Source of the DNA: Spirochaetaceae bacterium
GTDB lineage: Bacteria; Spirochaetota; Spirochaetia; DSM-27196; SLAA01
NCBI GenBank assembly: GCA_007695055.1
Contig: REEM01000052.1
Location: forward strand, 1 to 37,333
Reading direction: 5' to 3'
Length of the DNA stretch: 37,333 nt
This document shows, in pieces, positions 25,224-33,932 of the stretch. The notes beneath the pieces are model-generated. The model was given only the letters and a program-made list of their open reading frames with translations, ran no database searches and was not told the origin of the DNA. Position numbers and translations under genes: made by a program. Numbering within the stretch: position 1 is the first letter of the stretch; each line of letters begins with the position of its first letter.

Positions 25224-26842
25224 TGCTCATTCAATACATTCCCACCCTCTACGTCTTGGTGCTGCTCCCTGTTCTCATTGGCGCAATGGGTTATTTCTTG
25301 CCACGCCGGATCTATCAAGGGGTACTGCTGGTTTTTGGTTTGGTCATGATTGCCATCTCGGCGGTCGTCTTCTACGAGGTGCGAGTTCTGGGTGAAGTCA
25401 TTGAGCATGTAGCTGGCTGGGGTGAGTCGGTATCTATTAGCCTCAGGGCCGATGAGCTAAGCGCGCCCTTGGTGCTCATGACCAATGTGCTATTCTTTGC
25501 ATTTTTTGTTTTCAACAGCCGTGCTCCATACATGGACAACACCTTTCAGTATTTGTTCATGACCCTCCAGTGTTCGCTCATTGCACTATTCCTTTCGGGC
25601 GACCTCTTCAACGTATATGTTGTTATGGAGGTCGGAATGCTGGCGGTCTGTATTTTGATCATGTACAAAAAAGAAAAGCAGTCGGTTTACGACGGCATGA
25701 TGTACCTCATGATCAACTTCCTGGCCATGGCTTTCATGCTCCTTGGCTTAGGGTATCTCTACCGAATTACCGGAGTTCTCGACTTTGTTGGCATGCACAA
25801 CAAGATTGCCCAGATTAATGACCCACGTGCCTTGGTCCTTCCCTACGCTCTCATCATGACCGCCATTGCGCTCAAGGCGGCCCTCTTTCCCATGTTCAGC
25901 TGGTTGCCCCGAGCGCACGGTGCCCCGAGCGCGCCCTCAATTATCTCTGCTACACTGTCTGGCGTACAGGTCAAGGCCGGTGTGTACCTCCTCATTCGTA
26001 TGCAGTGGGTCTTTTCGCCAGTCATTGATGCCAGTGTATTCTTTGCCGTCCTGGGTTTTGTTACCGCAGTCGTCGGCTTCCTCCTGGCGGTCTCGCAGAA
26101 AGACATTAAGCTCATTCTTGCCTACCACACCGTCTCACAGGTTGGGCTTATTGTTCTGGGACTGAATGGTGGTAGCCCCTATGCCTTCTGGGGTGGTATG
26201 TACCATATCATTAACCACGCGCTGTTTAAGGGACTATTGTTCCTTACCGCGGGTGTCATTATTGACCACTACGGCACCCGTAACTACGCCCAGATCCGTG
26301 GGGTATTTAGACGCATGCCCTGGATTGGTATTGCCGGGTTTGCCGGTGTACTTGGGATAACAGGTACCCCACTCTTCAATGGGAGCATATCTAAGTACCT
26401 CATTCAGAACGGATTGCAAGGCAACTTGGCTGAGATTGGCATGTTCATTGTGAACCTTGGTACCGTACTGTCCTTTGTAAAATACTCCACCATGTTTTTT
26501 GGCAAGGCCCCTGACCACGTCAAGCCAGTTAAGGATCCGTACGTAAACGGCGTCTCAATGGTCATTGGTTTTGGATGTCTGGCCGGAGGAATTTTTGGTG
26601 CCCAGGCAGTGCAGCTCTTCTTTGGACAGGGCTACAATCTGGATGGTGCGCTGGGAGCTGAGAAGCTCACCATGTTTGCCATTACCTTGGCTCTTGGTAT
26701 TGCTTTGTACTTTGGTGTTGTCACACGTATCGGCGGCTTCTTACAGCGGGTTCGTGACAACAAAGTGAACTTCAACCAGGTATCACTCCTCATTGCAATA
26801 TTTTTTGCCTTTCTTACCGCTTACCTCTATCTGACCGTCTGA
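25223..26842 (+). CDS. mnhD: Mrp/Mnh antiporter subunit D (MbhH-like, NuoN/NuoM homologue)
   Basis: A 539-residue, about 14-helix proton-translocating subunit. Key charges are intact: Glu136 in VMEVGML and Lys218 in ALKAALFP. SWLPRAHGAPSAPSIISATLSGVQVKAGVYLL, HTVSQVGLIVLGL and HALFKGLLFL are family motifs. It is the last antiporter gene; no MrpA/NuoL-type large subunit and no hydrogenase gene follows. With only one NuoL/M/N-type subunit, the complex resembles the antiporter module of archaeal membrane-bound hydrogenase rather than a seven-subunit Mrp with MrpA. A GC-rich palindrome follows. Confidence 0.95.
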   Translation: MLIQYIPTLYVLVLLPVLIGAMGYFLPRRIYQGVLLVFGLVMIAISAVVFYEVRVLGEVIEHVAGWGESVSISLRADELSAPLVLMTNVLFFAFFVFNSRAPYMDNTFQYLFMTLQCSLIALFLSGDLFNVYVVMEVGMLAVCILIMYKKEKQSVYDGMMYLMINFLAMAFMLLGLGYLYRITGVLDFVGMHNKIAQINDPRALVLPYALIMTAIALKAALFPMFSWLPRAHGAPSAPSIISATLSGVQVKAGVYLLIRMQWVFSPVIDASVFFAVLGFVTAVVGFLLAVSQKDIKLILAYHTVSQVGLIVLGLNGGSPYAFWGGMYHIINHALFKGLLFLTAGVIIDHYGTRNYAQIRGVFRRMPWIGIAGFAGVLGITGTPLFNGSISKYLIQNGLQGNLAEIGMFIVNLGTVLSFVKYSTMFFGKAPDHVKPVKDPYVNGVSMVIGFGCLAGGIFGAQAVQLFFGQGYNLDGALGAEKLTMFAITLALGIALYFGVVTRIGGFLQRVRDNKVNFNQVSLLIAIFFAFLTAYLYLTV

Positions 26843-26855
26843 GTCCCGGCCGCAT

Positions 26856-26873
26856 GGCCACGCACGCGTGGCC
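26856..26873. terminator. GC-rich palindrome after the antiporter operon
   Basis: GGCCACGC and GCGTGGCC separated by two bases, 13 bases after the mnhD stop. No T-tract follows. It could act as a 3'-end hairpin for the operon. Confidence 0.4.
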
Positions 26874-26885
26874 GCATGCGCACAA

Positions 26886-26914
26886 CCTGAGCTTGACCTT
26901 ATGGCAAGCTCAGG
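26886..26914. repeat. Inverted repeat overlapping the pyruvate-kinase-like gene promoter
   Basis: Perfect 10-bp arms CCTGAGCTTG and CAAGCTCAGG around a 9-base loop. The left arm includes part of the -35 box and the right arm lies in the spacer, so it could be an operator or a transcription-blocking hairpin. The right arm plus CTACA repeats the sequence of the tandem array at 11008-11046. Confidence 0.7.
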
Positions 26915-26921
26915 CTACACA
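26893..26921 (+). promoter_or_regulatory. Promoter of the pyruvate-kinase-like gene, predicted leaderless
   Basis: TTGACC and TACACA with a 17-base spacer. The -10 box ends 7 bases before ATG 26929, which has no Shine-Dalgarno. Confidence 0.5.
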
Positions 26922-26928
26922 GATACCT

Positions 26929-27993
26929 ATGATCTACGACATCATTGCAACCCTGGGTCCTGCTACGCCCGCTCCGGCCGACGCACTCAGCCTGCTACAG
27001 AACGGCGCGACTCGTTTTCGGCTCAACACCTCCCATTTGAGCGTCGAGGAAACCATGACCTGGATTAAGCAGCTGCCGCATGGCGTCGGCCAAACTGGGC
27101 TCATGAACGGCCCGCCTGAGGTGGTTCTGGACCTGCAGGGCAGCAAATGGCGGCTTGGGGTGTTCGAGGCACGTGTGCTTGCGCTGGGAGATACGGTAGT
27201 CCTGTGGGACTGCGGTCTTGCGGACACGTCCGGCGCGGCCGCCAACGCCCGCGTGGTGCCCGCAAGCAGTGCGGGAGCAGCCGTGCACAGACTGCCGGTG
27301 CCACACAGCGACTTTTTCCGTGCAGCGGCAAACTGCCCAGGCACGGTGCGACTCAACGACGGCCGAGTAGAGCTGCAGATAGAATGCTCAGACGCAGACA
27401 CAGTTTGGTGTCGGGTGATAACTCAAGGTGAGGTTGGTCCACGCAAAGGTATAAGTCTTCCGGGGTCGGCTTTCCGTCGCGAGGGCCTCTCGGAAAAGGA
27501 CCAAGATATAGTACGCCGCTCAGCCCTCATTCCCCATGTTTCATATGCATTGTCCTACGTACGTGATGCCGAGGAACTACGAGTGTTGAAACACGCGGTG
27601 GACGCCGTTGACGAAATGGGTAGCGTTGGAGGCAGGGTCATTATAGCCAAGATTGAGCGTCCCGAGGCAGTGAAGGACATAGGGGCCATTGCCCAAGAAT
27701 GTGACGAGCTATGGATCTGCCGGGGTGACCTTGGTGCCGAGCTTGGCCCAGAGGCAATGGCCCAAACGGTGCATGAGCTCACCGGGAAGCTGCGGAGACT
27801 CAGCAGTCCGACGGTGCTCGCGGGCCAAGTTCTGGAACACATGAGCACGCATCCGGAGCCCACACGCTCCGAGGTGTGCCATCTGTACGACGCCCTGAAG
27901 GCAGGATACGCAGGCATAGTCCTTTCGGACGAGACTGCAATTGGGGCACACCCGGCGGCCGCATGTCGCGCCGCCGCAATGTTCCGAAGCTAA
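26929..27993 (+). CDS. Pyruvate-kinase-like protein without the C-terminal domain
   Basis: A 354-residue protein covering only the barrel and B domains of pyruvate kinase. The N-terminus IIATLGPAT and RLNTSH (31-36) match the TIGP and RLNFSH motifs. KIERPEA (Lys241, Glu243) and CRGDLG (Asp267) keep the phosphoryl-transfer lysine and Mg ligands. HPEPTRSEV and Thr336 in LSDETA are also kept. Changed positions are DLQGSKWR for DTKGPEIR, AGQVLEHM for ATQMLESM, and D for G in LSGETA. Lys74 sits where potassium-independent pyruvate kinases carry Lys. The protein stops where the regulatory C-domain normally starts; typical kinases have about 470 residues. Start: upstream frame exists to 26854, but ATG 26929 aligns with the family. 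Activity is uncertain; it may be a divergent enzyme on another substrate. Confidence 0.82.
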   Translation: MIYDIIATLGPATPAPADALSLLQNGATRFRLNTSHLSVEETMTWIKQLPHGVGQTGLMNGPPEVVLDLQGSKWRLGVFEARVLALGDTVVLWDCGLADTSGAAANARVVPASSAGAAVHRLPVPHSDFFRAAANCPGTVRLNDGRVELQIECSDADTVWCRVITQGEVGPRKGISLPGSAFRREGLSEKDQDIVRRSALIPHVSYALSYVRDAEELRVLKHAVDAVDEMGSVGGRVIIAKIERPEAVKDIGAIAQECDELWICRGDLGAELGPEAMAQTVHELTGKLRRLSSPTVLAGQVLEHMSTHPEPTRSEVCHLYDALKAGYAGIVLSDETAIGAHPAAACRAAAMFRS

Positions 27994-30900
27994 CTAATAT
28001 GCAAGTACAGAGCGCAGAAACCTTTCGGCGGTTTCAAGGTCAAGACCCTTCCGCACCGCGTAGTCCTCTACCTGATCCTTAGCAACCTGCCCCACACTGA
28101 AGTACTTGGCGTCAGGGTGGGCAAAGTACATACCGGAAACCGATGCCCCGGGCATCATCATGTAGCTCTCGGTGAGCCGCATTCCGGCGTTCTCGTCCGG
28201 CTTCAGCAACTCCCAAATGGTGAGCTTGTCGGTGTGATCGGGACAGGGCGGGTAGCCCGGAGCTGGTCGAATTCCGCGGTAGTCTATATGCAGCATTTCT
28301 TCAACCGACAGCTTCTCATCCGGGGCGTAGCCCCAGAGCTTTTTGCGCATCTCTTCGTGCATGACTTCAGCGAAACCCTCGGCAAGTCGGTCAGCAAGGA
28401 TACCAGCCAATATTGCATGATAGTCGTCGTTATCTTCCTTGTAGCGCTTGCTGATGCGTTCCAGTCCCTGACCAGCGGTCACCGCAAATGCGCCAACGTA
28501 GTCGGCCACGCCGCTATCCTTGGGCGCCACGTAGTCCGATAGTGAGAGATAGTATGGCGTGTCGGTCTTTTTCTTTTGTTGACGCAGCATAGGAAAGCGG
28601 GCCAAAACCTCGGACCGGGACTCATCTGTGTAAATCTCAATAACGTCGTCCTCGGTAGAGTTTGCAGGCCATAGGCCAGCCACGCCATGAGCACTCAGCA
28701 GACGTCCCGCTGCAAACTCTTCTATCATTGCCTTGGCATCGTTGTAGAGCTTGCGAGCCTCCGGTCCTTTTTCTGGATCATCCAGTATCTGAGGAAACTT
28801 CATGTCCATTTCCCAGGCAAGAAAGAAGTAACGCCAGTCAATGTAACGCGCCAGATCTCGTATTGAGTAGTCCTTATAGACGGTCACCCCGAGCTTGCGA
28901 GGTGTCTCTGGAACAAAGGTCTTCCAGTTGGACTGGTAGCGCAGTTTTCGCACCTCGGAAATTGGCAGGTACTCGCGTGTCTTGTCCTTTGCCTCACGGC
29001 GACGGCGCTGCTCTGCATGGCCTTCCGCCACTTGAGCGACATAGGCGCCCTTTCGTTCGGGGTCCAGCAGCTTGCCGACTACTCCGACCGCCAAGGAGGC
29101 ATCTTTTACATGCACCACTGGTTCTGAATACTGCGGTGCTATCTTAACTGCGGTGTGCACCGGCGAGGTCGTGGCCCCACCAATGAGCAAGGGCCACTTC
29201 TTTCCAAGCCGTTCCAGCTCCTTGGCGTTGTGCACCATTTCATCAAGTGAGGGAGTAATGAGACCCGAGAGCCCAATAATGTCAACCTTGTGCTCCTCGG
29301 CTGCCTTGAGGATGTCCGGCATTGGTACCATTACGCCCAGGTCAACCACGTCAAAGTTGTTACACTGCAGAACAACACCAACAATGTTCTTACCAATGTC
29401 GTGAACATCACCTTTTACGGTGGCCATGAGCACCTTGCCCTTGGCGTGGTCGGCCTCGCCCACCAACTTCTCGTCCTCAATAAAGGGGAGTAGATAGGCG
29501 ACCGCCTGCTTCATGACGCGGGCGCTCTTCACAACCTGCGGCAGGAACATCTTACCGCTCCCGAAAAGCTCGCCGACCACGTTCATACCGTCCATGAGTG
29601 GCCCTTCTATCACATTCAAAGCGCGCGGTAGCTTCTGCCGCGCCTCCTCGACATCTTCTTCTATATAGTTCGTTATGCCCTTCACCAGCGAGTGCGACAG
29701 ACGCTGCTCAACAGAGTTTTCACGCCAGGACAAGTCCTCCACTCGCTGTTTTCCGTCGCCCTTGTAGCGCTCGGCAAGGTCAAGCAGGCGCTCGGTGGAG
29801 TCTTCTCGGCGATTCAGCAGAACATCCTCAACCGCCTCTAGCAACTCCGCCGGGACGTCGTCATAGACCTCTAGCTGACCAGCGTTGACAATTCCCATGT
29901 CCATACCGGCGCCAACTGCGTGGTACAAAAAAGCCGCATGCATTGCTTCGCGAACGGTATCGTTTCCACGGAAAGAGAATGAGACATTACTCACTCCCCC
30001 GGAGATACGCACATAGGGCAGGCGCTTCTTGATCTCACGCACCGCCTCAATGAAGTCCACCGCGTAGTTAGCATGCTCCTCAATTCCGGTACCAATGGCA
30101 AAGATATTCGGATCAATGATGATGTCTTCAGGCGGAAAATCAGCCTTCTCGGTCAGCACCTTGTAGGCCCGTTCAGCAATCTCCACCTTTCGGTCAAGGG
30201 TATCTGCCTGGCCTTGTTCGTCAAAGGCCATGACCACTGCGGCACAGCCAAAACGGCGAATCTCGCGCGCTTGCTCAAGGAAGGACTCTTCGCCCTCTTT
30301 CAAGCTAATGGAGTTTACTACGCCCTTACCCTGAACCACTCGCAGCCCCGCCTGGAGCACTGTCCATTTTGAGCTGTCAATCATGATTGGCACGCGCGAG
30401 ATGTCAGGCTCGGCCGTCACCAGCTTAAGGAAGGTCGACATCTCCTCGGCGGACTCCAGCATGCCTTCATCCATGTTGATGTCGATCATTTGCGCACCAC
30501 CCTCAACCTGTTCGCGGGCCACATCAAGCGCAGTGTTATGGTCTTTCTCTCGAATGAGTCTGGCAAAGCGACGCGAACCTGTTACGTTGGTACGTTCGCC
30601 GACATTCACAAAGCCCAGGTCCTTGGTAAGCACCAGCGGCTCCAGGCCCGAGAGAGCGGTGATGTGTCTTTTTTCCGGGATTGGGCGGGGTGCGCCCTGG
30701 CTTGCAACCGCCTCGGCAATGGCCTTGATATGCTCCGGAGTAGTTCCGCAACAGCCTCCCACAATGTTGAGCAGGCCGTCGGCGGCAAAGGAGCCGAGCA
30801 CCTTGGCCATGTACTCCGGAGTGTGATCATAGCCACCAAACTCGTTCGGCAGGCCTGCGTTTGGATGGGTGCTCACGCCACAAGGCGCAATCTCAGAAAT

Positions 30901-31791
30901 GCTCTCAACATGTTCTCGCAGGTCGTCGGCACCCAAGGCACAGTTAAAGCCCACCGAGATTGGGTTCGCATGCAAGACCGAGTACAGAAAAGCCTCGGCG
31001 GTCTGGCCAGACAGGGTGCGGCCAGACTGGTCGGTAATGGTACCGGAGATCATAATTGGCAGATGCCGATCCTGTTCGTCGAACAGTTTGAGCAGCGCAT
31101 ATATTGCGGCTTTGGCGTTCAGCGTATCGAATATGGTTTCAATGAGGATAATGTCCGCCCCACCCTCTATCAGGCCGAGCGTGGCCTCCCTATAGACTGC
31201 TGCCAGGTAGTCAAAGCTGATAGCTCGAAACCCGGGGTCGTTCACATCGGGGGACATTGATAAGGTGCGGTTTGTCGGCCCCAGTACACCCGCGACGAAA
31301 CGCGGTTTGTCCGGGGTTTGTGCCGTGAACTTGTCGGCGGCTGCGCGAGCAAGAGCGGCGCCCTGTTTGTTGAGCTCATGCACCAGGAACTCGGTAGCAT
31401 AGTCGGCCTGGGAAACCGTGGTTGAGTTGAATGTGTTGGTCTCAATGATGTCCGCGCCAGCGGCAAGAAACTGCTCGTGTATGCCGGAAATGATGTCTGG
31501 TTGGGTAAGGGTTAAGAAGTCGTTGTTGCCGCCAAGATTGCCCTCGCGGTTCACACCAGGGGCAGGCGCGTCTGGCAACTCCGCGTGGGCCTTCTGCCAC
31601 GCCTCGCGCGCCGCCGCATCCTCTGCCGATAGTTGGGGAAAGTCGGCAAAGCGTTTACCGCGAAAATCAGCTTCTTGAAGCTCATGGGCCTGTATCATCG
31701 TGCCCATAGCACCGTCCAAAATAAGAATGCGCTCCTGCATCAGGCTGCGCAAACGTCCGTCCAAAGAATTTGTTTTGTTTGTAGCACTCAC
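27994..31791 (-). CDS. metH: Cobalamin-dependent methionine synthase MetH
   Basis: Transfers methyl from 5-methyltetrahydrofolate through cobalamin to homocysteine. 1265 residues with all four modules: the homocysteine domain with zinc ligands Cys284 and Cys347-Cys348 (GGCCGTTP); the folate domain ([24 protein letters not shown]); the B12 domain with the DVHDIGKN loop holding the cobalt-binding His; and the AdoMet reactivation domain with [15 protein letters not shown]. It is very like the E. coli enzyme but has an insertion of about 37 residues at about 51-87, in place of the short loop before GGNNDF. The start is GTG 31791 without a ribosome-binding site, with a promoter directly upstream, leaving no room for a riboswitch. 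Its stop abuts the stop of the convergent pyruvate-kinase-like gene. Confidence 0.98.
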   Translation of the reverse strand: MSATNKTNSLDGRLRSLMQERILILDGAMGTMIQAHELQEADFRGKRFADFPQLSAEDAAAREAWQKAHAELPDAPAPGVNREGNLGGNNDFLTLTQPDIISGIHEQFLAAGADIIETNTFNSTTVSQADYATEFLVHELNKQGAALARAAADKFTAQTPDKPRFVAGVLGPTNRTLSMSPDVNDPGFRAISFDYLAAVYREATLGLIEGGADIILIETIFDTLNAKAAIYALLKLFDEQDRHLPIMISGTITDQSGRTLSGQTAEAFLYSVLHANPISVGFNCALGADDLREHVESISEIAPCGVSTHPNAGLPNEFGGYDHTPEYMAKVLGSFAADGLLNIVGGCCGTTPEHIKAIAEAVASQGAPRPIPEKRHITALSGLEPLVLTKDLGFVNVGERTNVTGSRRFARLIREKDHNTALDVAREQVEGGAQMIDINMDEGMLESAEEMSTFLKLVTAEPDISRVPIMIDSSKWTVLQAGLRVVQGKGVVNSISLKEGEESFLEQAREIRRFGCAAVVMAFDEQGQADTLDRKVEIAERAYKVLTEKADFPPEDIIIDPNIFAIGTGIEEHANYAVDFIEAVREIKKRLPYVRISGGVSNVSFSFRGNDTVREAMHAAFLYHAVGAGMDMGIVNAGQLEVYDDVPAELLEAVEDVLLNRREDSTERLLDLAERYKGDGKQRVEDLSWRENSVEQRLSHSLVKGITNYIEEDVEEARQKLPRALNVIEGPLMDGMNVVGELFGSGKMFLPQVVKSARVMKQAVAYLLPFIEDEKLVGEADHAKGKVLMATVKGDVHDIGKNIVGVVLQCNNFDVVDLGVMVPMPDILKAAEEHKVDIIGLSGLITPSLDEMVHNAKELERLGKKWPLLIGGATTSPVHTAVKIAPQYSEPVVHVKDASLAVGVVGKLLDPERKGAYVAQVAEGHAEQRRRREAKDKTREYLPISEVRKLRYQSNWKTFVPETPRKLGVTVYKDYSIRDLARYIDWRYFFLAWEMDMKFPQILDDPEKGPEARKLYNDAKAMIEEFAAGRLLSAHGVAGLWPANSTEDDVIEIYTDESRSEVLARFPMLRQQKKKTDTPYYLSLSDYVAPKDSGVADYVGAFAVTAGQGLERISKRYKEDNDDYHAILAGILADRLAEGFAEVMHEEMRKKLWGYAPDEKLSVEEMLHIDYRGIRPAPGYPPCPDHTDKLTIWELLKPDENAGMRLTESYMMMPGASVSGMYFAHPDAKYFSVGQVAKDQVEDYAVRKGLDLETAERFLRSVLAY

Positions 31792-31799
31792 AGTTAAAC

Positions 31800-31828
31800 A
31801 TTATTCCGGATATAGGAAAACTTTGCAA
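31800..31828 (-). promoter_or_regulatory. Promoter of metH, predicted leaderless
   Basis: Minus-strand TTGCAA and AATAAT with a 17-base spacer. The -10 box ends 8 bases before the GTG start at 31791, giving a leader of about 0-2 bases. Confidence 0.55.
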
Positions 31829-31872
31829 ATGGCCTCTCCAGGATTCCGTCCCGCGCTCTTCCCCCTCAAAAA

Positions 31873-33144
31873 CTACCCCATATGCTTGGAGAAGGCGCCA
31901 AAGAGTGCTTCTGCGCAGTCTGCTTCCGAACCGCCGCCCTGCCAGACAGGGCTCTTGCCGCCACCTTTACCGTCCACAATGCGCAGAAGCTCAGGCCTGA
32001 ACGCATTGAACTCAAACTCACGGTCGGGGGAGACTGCAATGCACCACTCAACTGAGTCGTCCTTCCTATTGACCAGGCATGCGGCAATGCCGCTCTCGGC
32101 CGCCAAGCGCTCACCGACCTGACGCAGGAAGCCTTTTGACTCGTTCTCAAAGACCGCAGTCAGGACACCGGCCTTGGAGTCGTTCGCACCAATGTCCGCC
32201 GCGCCGTCCTGCCCCGCGCCAGCATGTGGTTTTGCCCTTGTACTCAGAAGACGAACAGCCGACTCCTCGGCGAGCCGCCGTTCAAGCAGCCCCATGCGTC
32301 GCGCTACCTCGTTGTGCTCATCTAACTTGGCGCGAATCTTTGCCGCCAAGTCTGGTGCCGGTGCTGAGAAAGTATCAACCAGTTCCCGCACGAGGCCACA
32401 CTTGAGACGGTAGTCGGCAAGGGCTCGGTCTCCGGTCTTCCAGATGGAGCGAACCCGGCCCCGGATGCGCTCGACCCCAATGCAATGAACAAGACGAACC
32501 TCGGCGCTGCGGCTCACATGCACCCCACCACAGGCGACACAATCAAACGCGCCAACCATCACCAGCCGTATGCTGCCGCTGACCTTGGGCTTGCGTCGCA
32601 GGGGATAGGACTCAATGTCCGCGTCGGTCACCCAGACGGTCTTCACCGGGAGGTCGGCCTCAATAACCTCGTTTGCGCGCCGTTCAACCGCCTCAAGTTG
32701 GGCCTCCGAAATTGCCTCGCTCTCTACCTCTACTGTCAGGTACTCCGCCCCCTGATGCACCGAAACAGTGGCCGCATCGGCCACCTCCAGCAGGGCCGCA
32801 GAAATAATGTGCTGCCCGGTATGTTGCTGTTTGTAGTCACGCCGCCACGCTTCGTCTACCGTGCAGGCAACTTCGGCCCCAACCACAAAGCTGTCCGGTA
32901 GCTCTTCACAGGGGCTCGAGACCCGGTGCAGAATAACACCATTGTCCTTGCTCACCTGCGTCACCGGCAACCCGGCTATATCCCCACGGTCGGCGGGCTG
33001 CCCACCACCTTCCGGGTAGAAGGCGCTGCGGTCAAGGACCACCTCACAGCCGCGTGTGCCTGGGTGCTCACGCAGCTCCAGAATTATAGCCTTGAACTCA
33101 TAGAGCTCAGGCTCGTCGTAGTACAGTGGTGTGGTTGCGGACAT
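31873..33144 (-). CDS. AlaX-type alanyl-tRNA editing protein (long form with DHHA1-like domain)
   Basis: Free-standing editing enzyme that hydrolyses mischarged Ser- or Gly-tRNA(Ala), related to the editing and C-terminal parts of alanyl-tRNA synthetase. 423 residues. The N-terminal barrel has RSAFYPEGGGQPADRG. Zinc ligands are His108 and His112 (HTGQH) plus Cys205 and His209 (CGGVH). A helical linker (about 255-300) precedes a C-terminal DHHA1-like domain ending in DGKGGGKSPVWQGGGS. No aminoacylation domain is present. It starts 5 bases after the stop of the upstream gene, so it is the third gene of an operon with 33150-35329. Confidence 0.92.
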   Translation of the reverse strand: MSATTPLYYDEPELYEFKAIILELREHPGTRGCEVVLDRSAFYPEGGGQPADRGDIAGLPVTQVSKDNGVILHRVSSPCEELPDSFVVGAEVACTVDEAWRRDYKQQHTGQHIISAALLEVADAATVSVHQGAEYLTVEVESEAISEAQLEAVERRANEVIEADLPVKTVWVTDADIESYPLRRKPKVSGSIRLVMVGAFDCVACGGVHVSRSAEVRLVHCIGVERIRGRVRSIWKTGDRALADYRLKCGLVRELVDTFSAPAPDLAAKIRAKLDEHNEVARRMGLLERRLAEESAVRLLSTRAKPHAGAGQDGAADIGANDSKAGVLTAVFENESKGFLRQVGERLAAESGIAACLVNRKDDSVEWCIAVSPDREFEFNAFRPELLRIVDGKGGGKSPVWQGGGSEADCAEALFGAFSKHMG

Positions 33145-33149
33145 GATAA

Positions 33150-33932
33150 CTACTCCATGTAGGGCGAGCCGTCATTCGGCTCAGCTGTCGCGATGTATAC
33201 ACTCTGAGCAAAGTCACGGTTCTGCAGAGGATTATGGAAGACCACCGCTTCGGCATAGGCGGCGCCAAAGACAGTCGCCAGGCGCTGCGTGAACTCTGGG
33301 TCTGCAGGCTCGTTTGACCAAAGGCCAAAGACACCACCTGGGTTCAGGTGGCCTTTCATACGCCGGAGTCCGTCCGAGTGGTAAAAGGATTCATTGCCGG
33401 GATTGAGCCACTGCTCCGGACTGTGGTCGATATCTACGAGTATTGCGTCATAGCGTCTACCTGGCTGTACCGGGTCAAAGCCCTCTGCGGAGACAGCCAG
33501 AGCGAAAAAATCGCCCTGAAGAAAACTACAGCGTGCATCTTCAGTGAGTTGCAACGAGGTCGGGAGCAGCCCCTGCCGGTGCCACTCAATAACCGGCTCA
33601 AGGTACTCCACTACACACAGCGTGCTGGTGGCCTCGCTCTCAAGCACCGCTGCTGCGGTATACCCCAAGCCAAGTCCGCCGACCACGACATTGAGCGTGG
33701 GCTGCAGGTGTGCCGCATCCGGCCGGGCGCGCTGCTGCTGAGATAGAGCTCGTTCAACACCAAGCCGACCAAGGGCAAGCTCCGAGGCAGTGAACATACT
33801 GGACATGAGGAAGTCATTACCCAGTTTGATTTCGTAAATGTCAGCATCCAGCCCCATGTGGCGGCGTCGGCGCAGGAACAGATCACCCAAAGGCGTAGTG
33901 CGGTAGTCCAGTTCCTCAAAAAGCTTGCTCAT
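33150..33932 (-). CDS. Spermidine-synthase-like / SAM-dependent methyltransferase-fold protein
   Basis: A 260-residue Rossmann-fold protein. Motif I is VVGGLGLGYTAAAVL (about 95-110), followed by the acidic strand end VVEYLEPVIEW and the post-motif YDAILVDIDHSPEQW, as in spermidine synthases. The late segment LRRMKGHLNPGGVFGLWSNEP is typical of this fold. The N-terminal tetramerisation domain of true spermidine synthases is reduced, and substrate residues cannot be confirmed. A methyltransferase or aminopropyltransferase role is therefore open. ATG 33932 overlaps the preceding stop (ATGA), while a longer frame to 34004 would run into the neighbour. Confidence 0.75.
   Translation of the reverse strand: MSKLFEELDYRTTPLGDLFLRRRRHMGLDADIYEIKLGNDFLMSSMFTASELALGRLGVERALSQQQRARPDAAHLQPTLNVVVGGLGLGYTAAAVLESEATSTLCVVEYLEPVIEWHRQGLLPTSLQLTEDARCSFLQGDFFALAVSAEGFDPVQPGRRYDAILVDIDHSPEQWLNPGNESFYHSDGLRRMKGHLNPGGVFGLWSNEPADPEFTQRLATVFGAAYAEAVVFHNPLQNRDFAQSVYIATAEPNDGSPYME

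Noticed and set aside
30490-31260. Plus-strand frame of 256 codons
   Set aside because: It lies wholly within metH, which is unambiguous on the minus strand.
31792-31872. Possible cobalamin or SAM riboswitch before metH
   Set aside because: Only 81 bases separate metH from the next gene, and a promoter sits directly at the start codon, leaving no leader.
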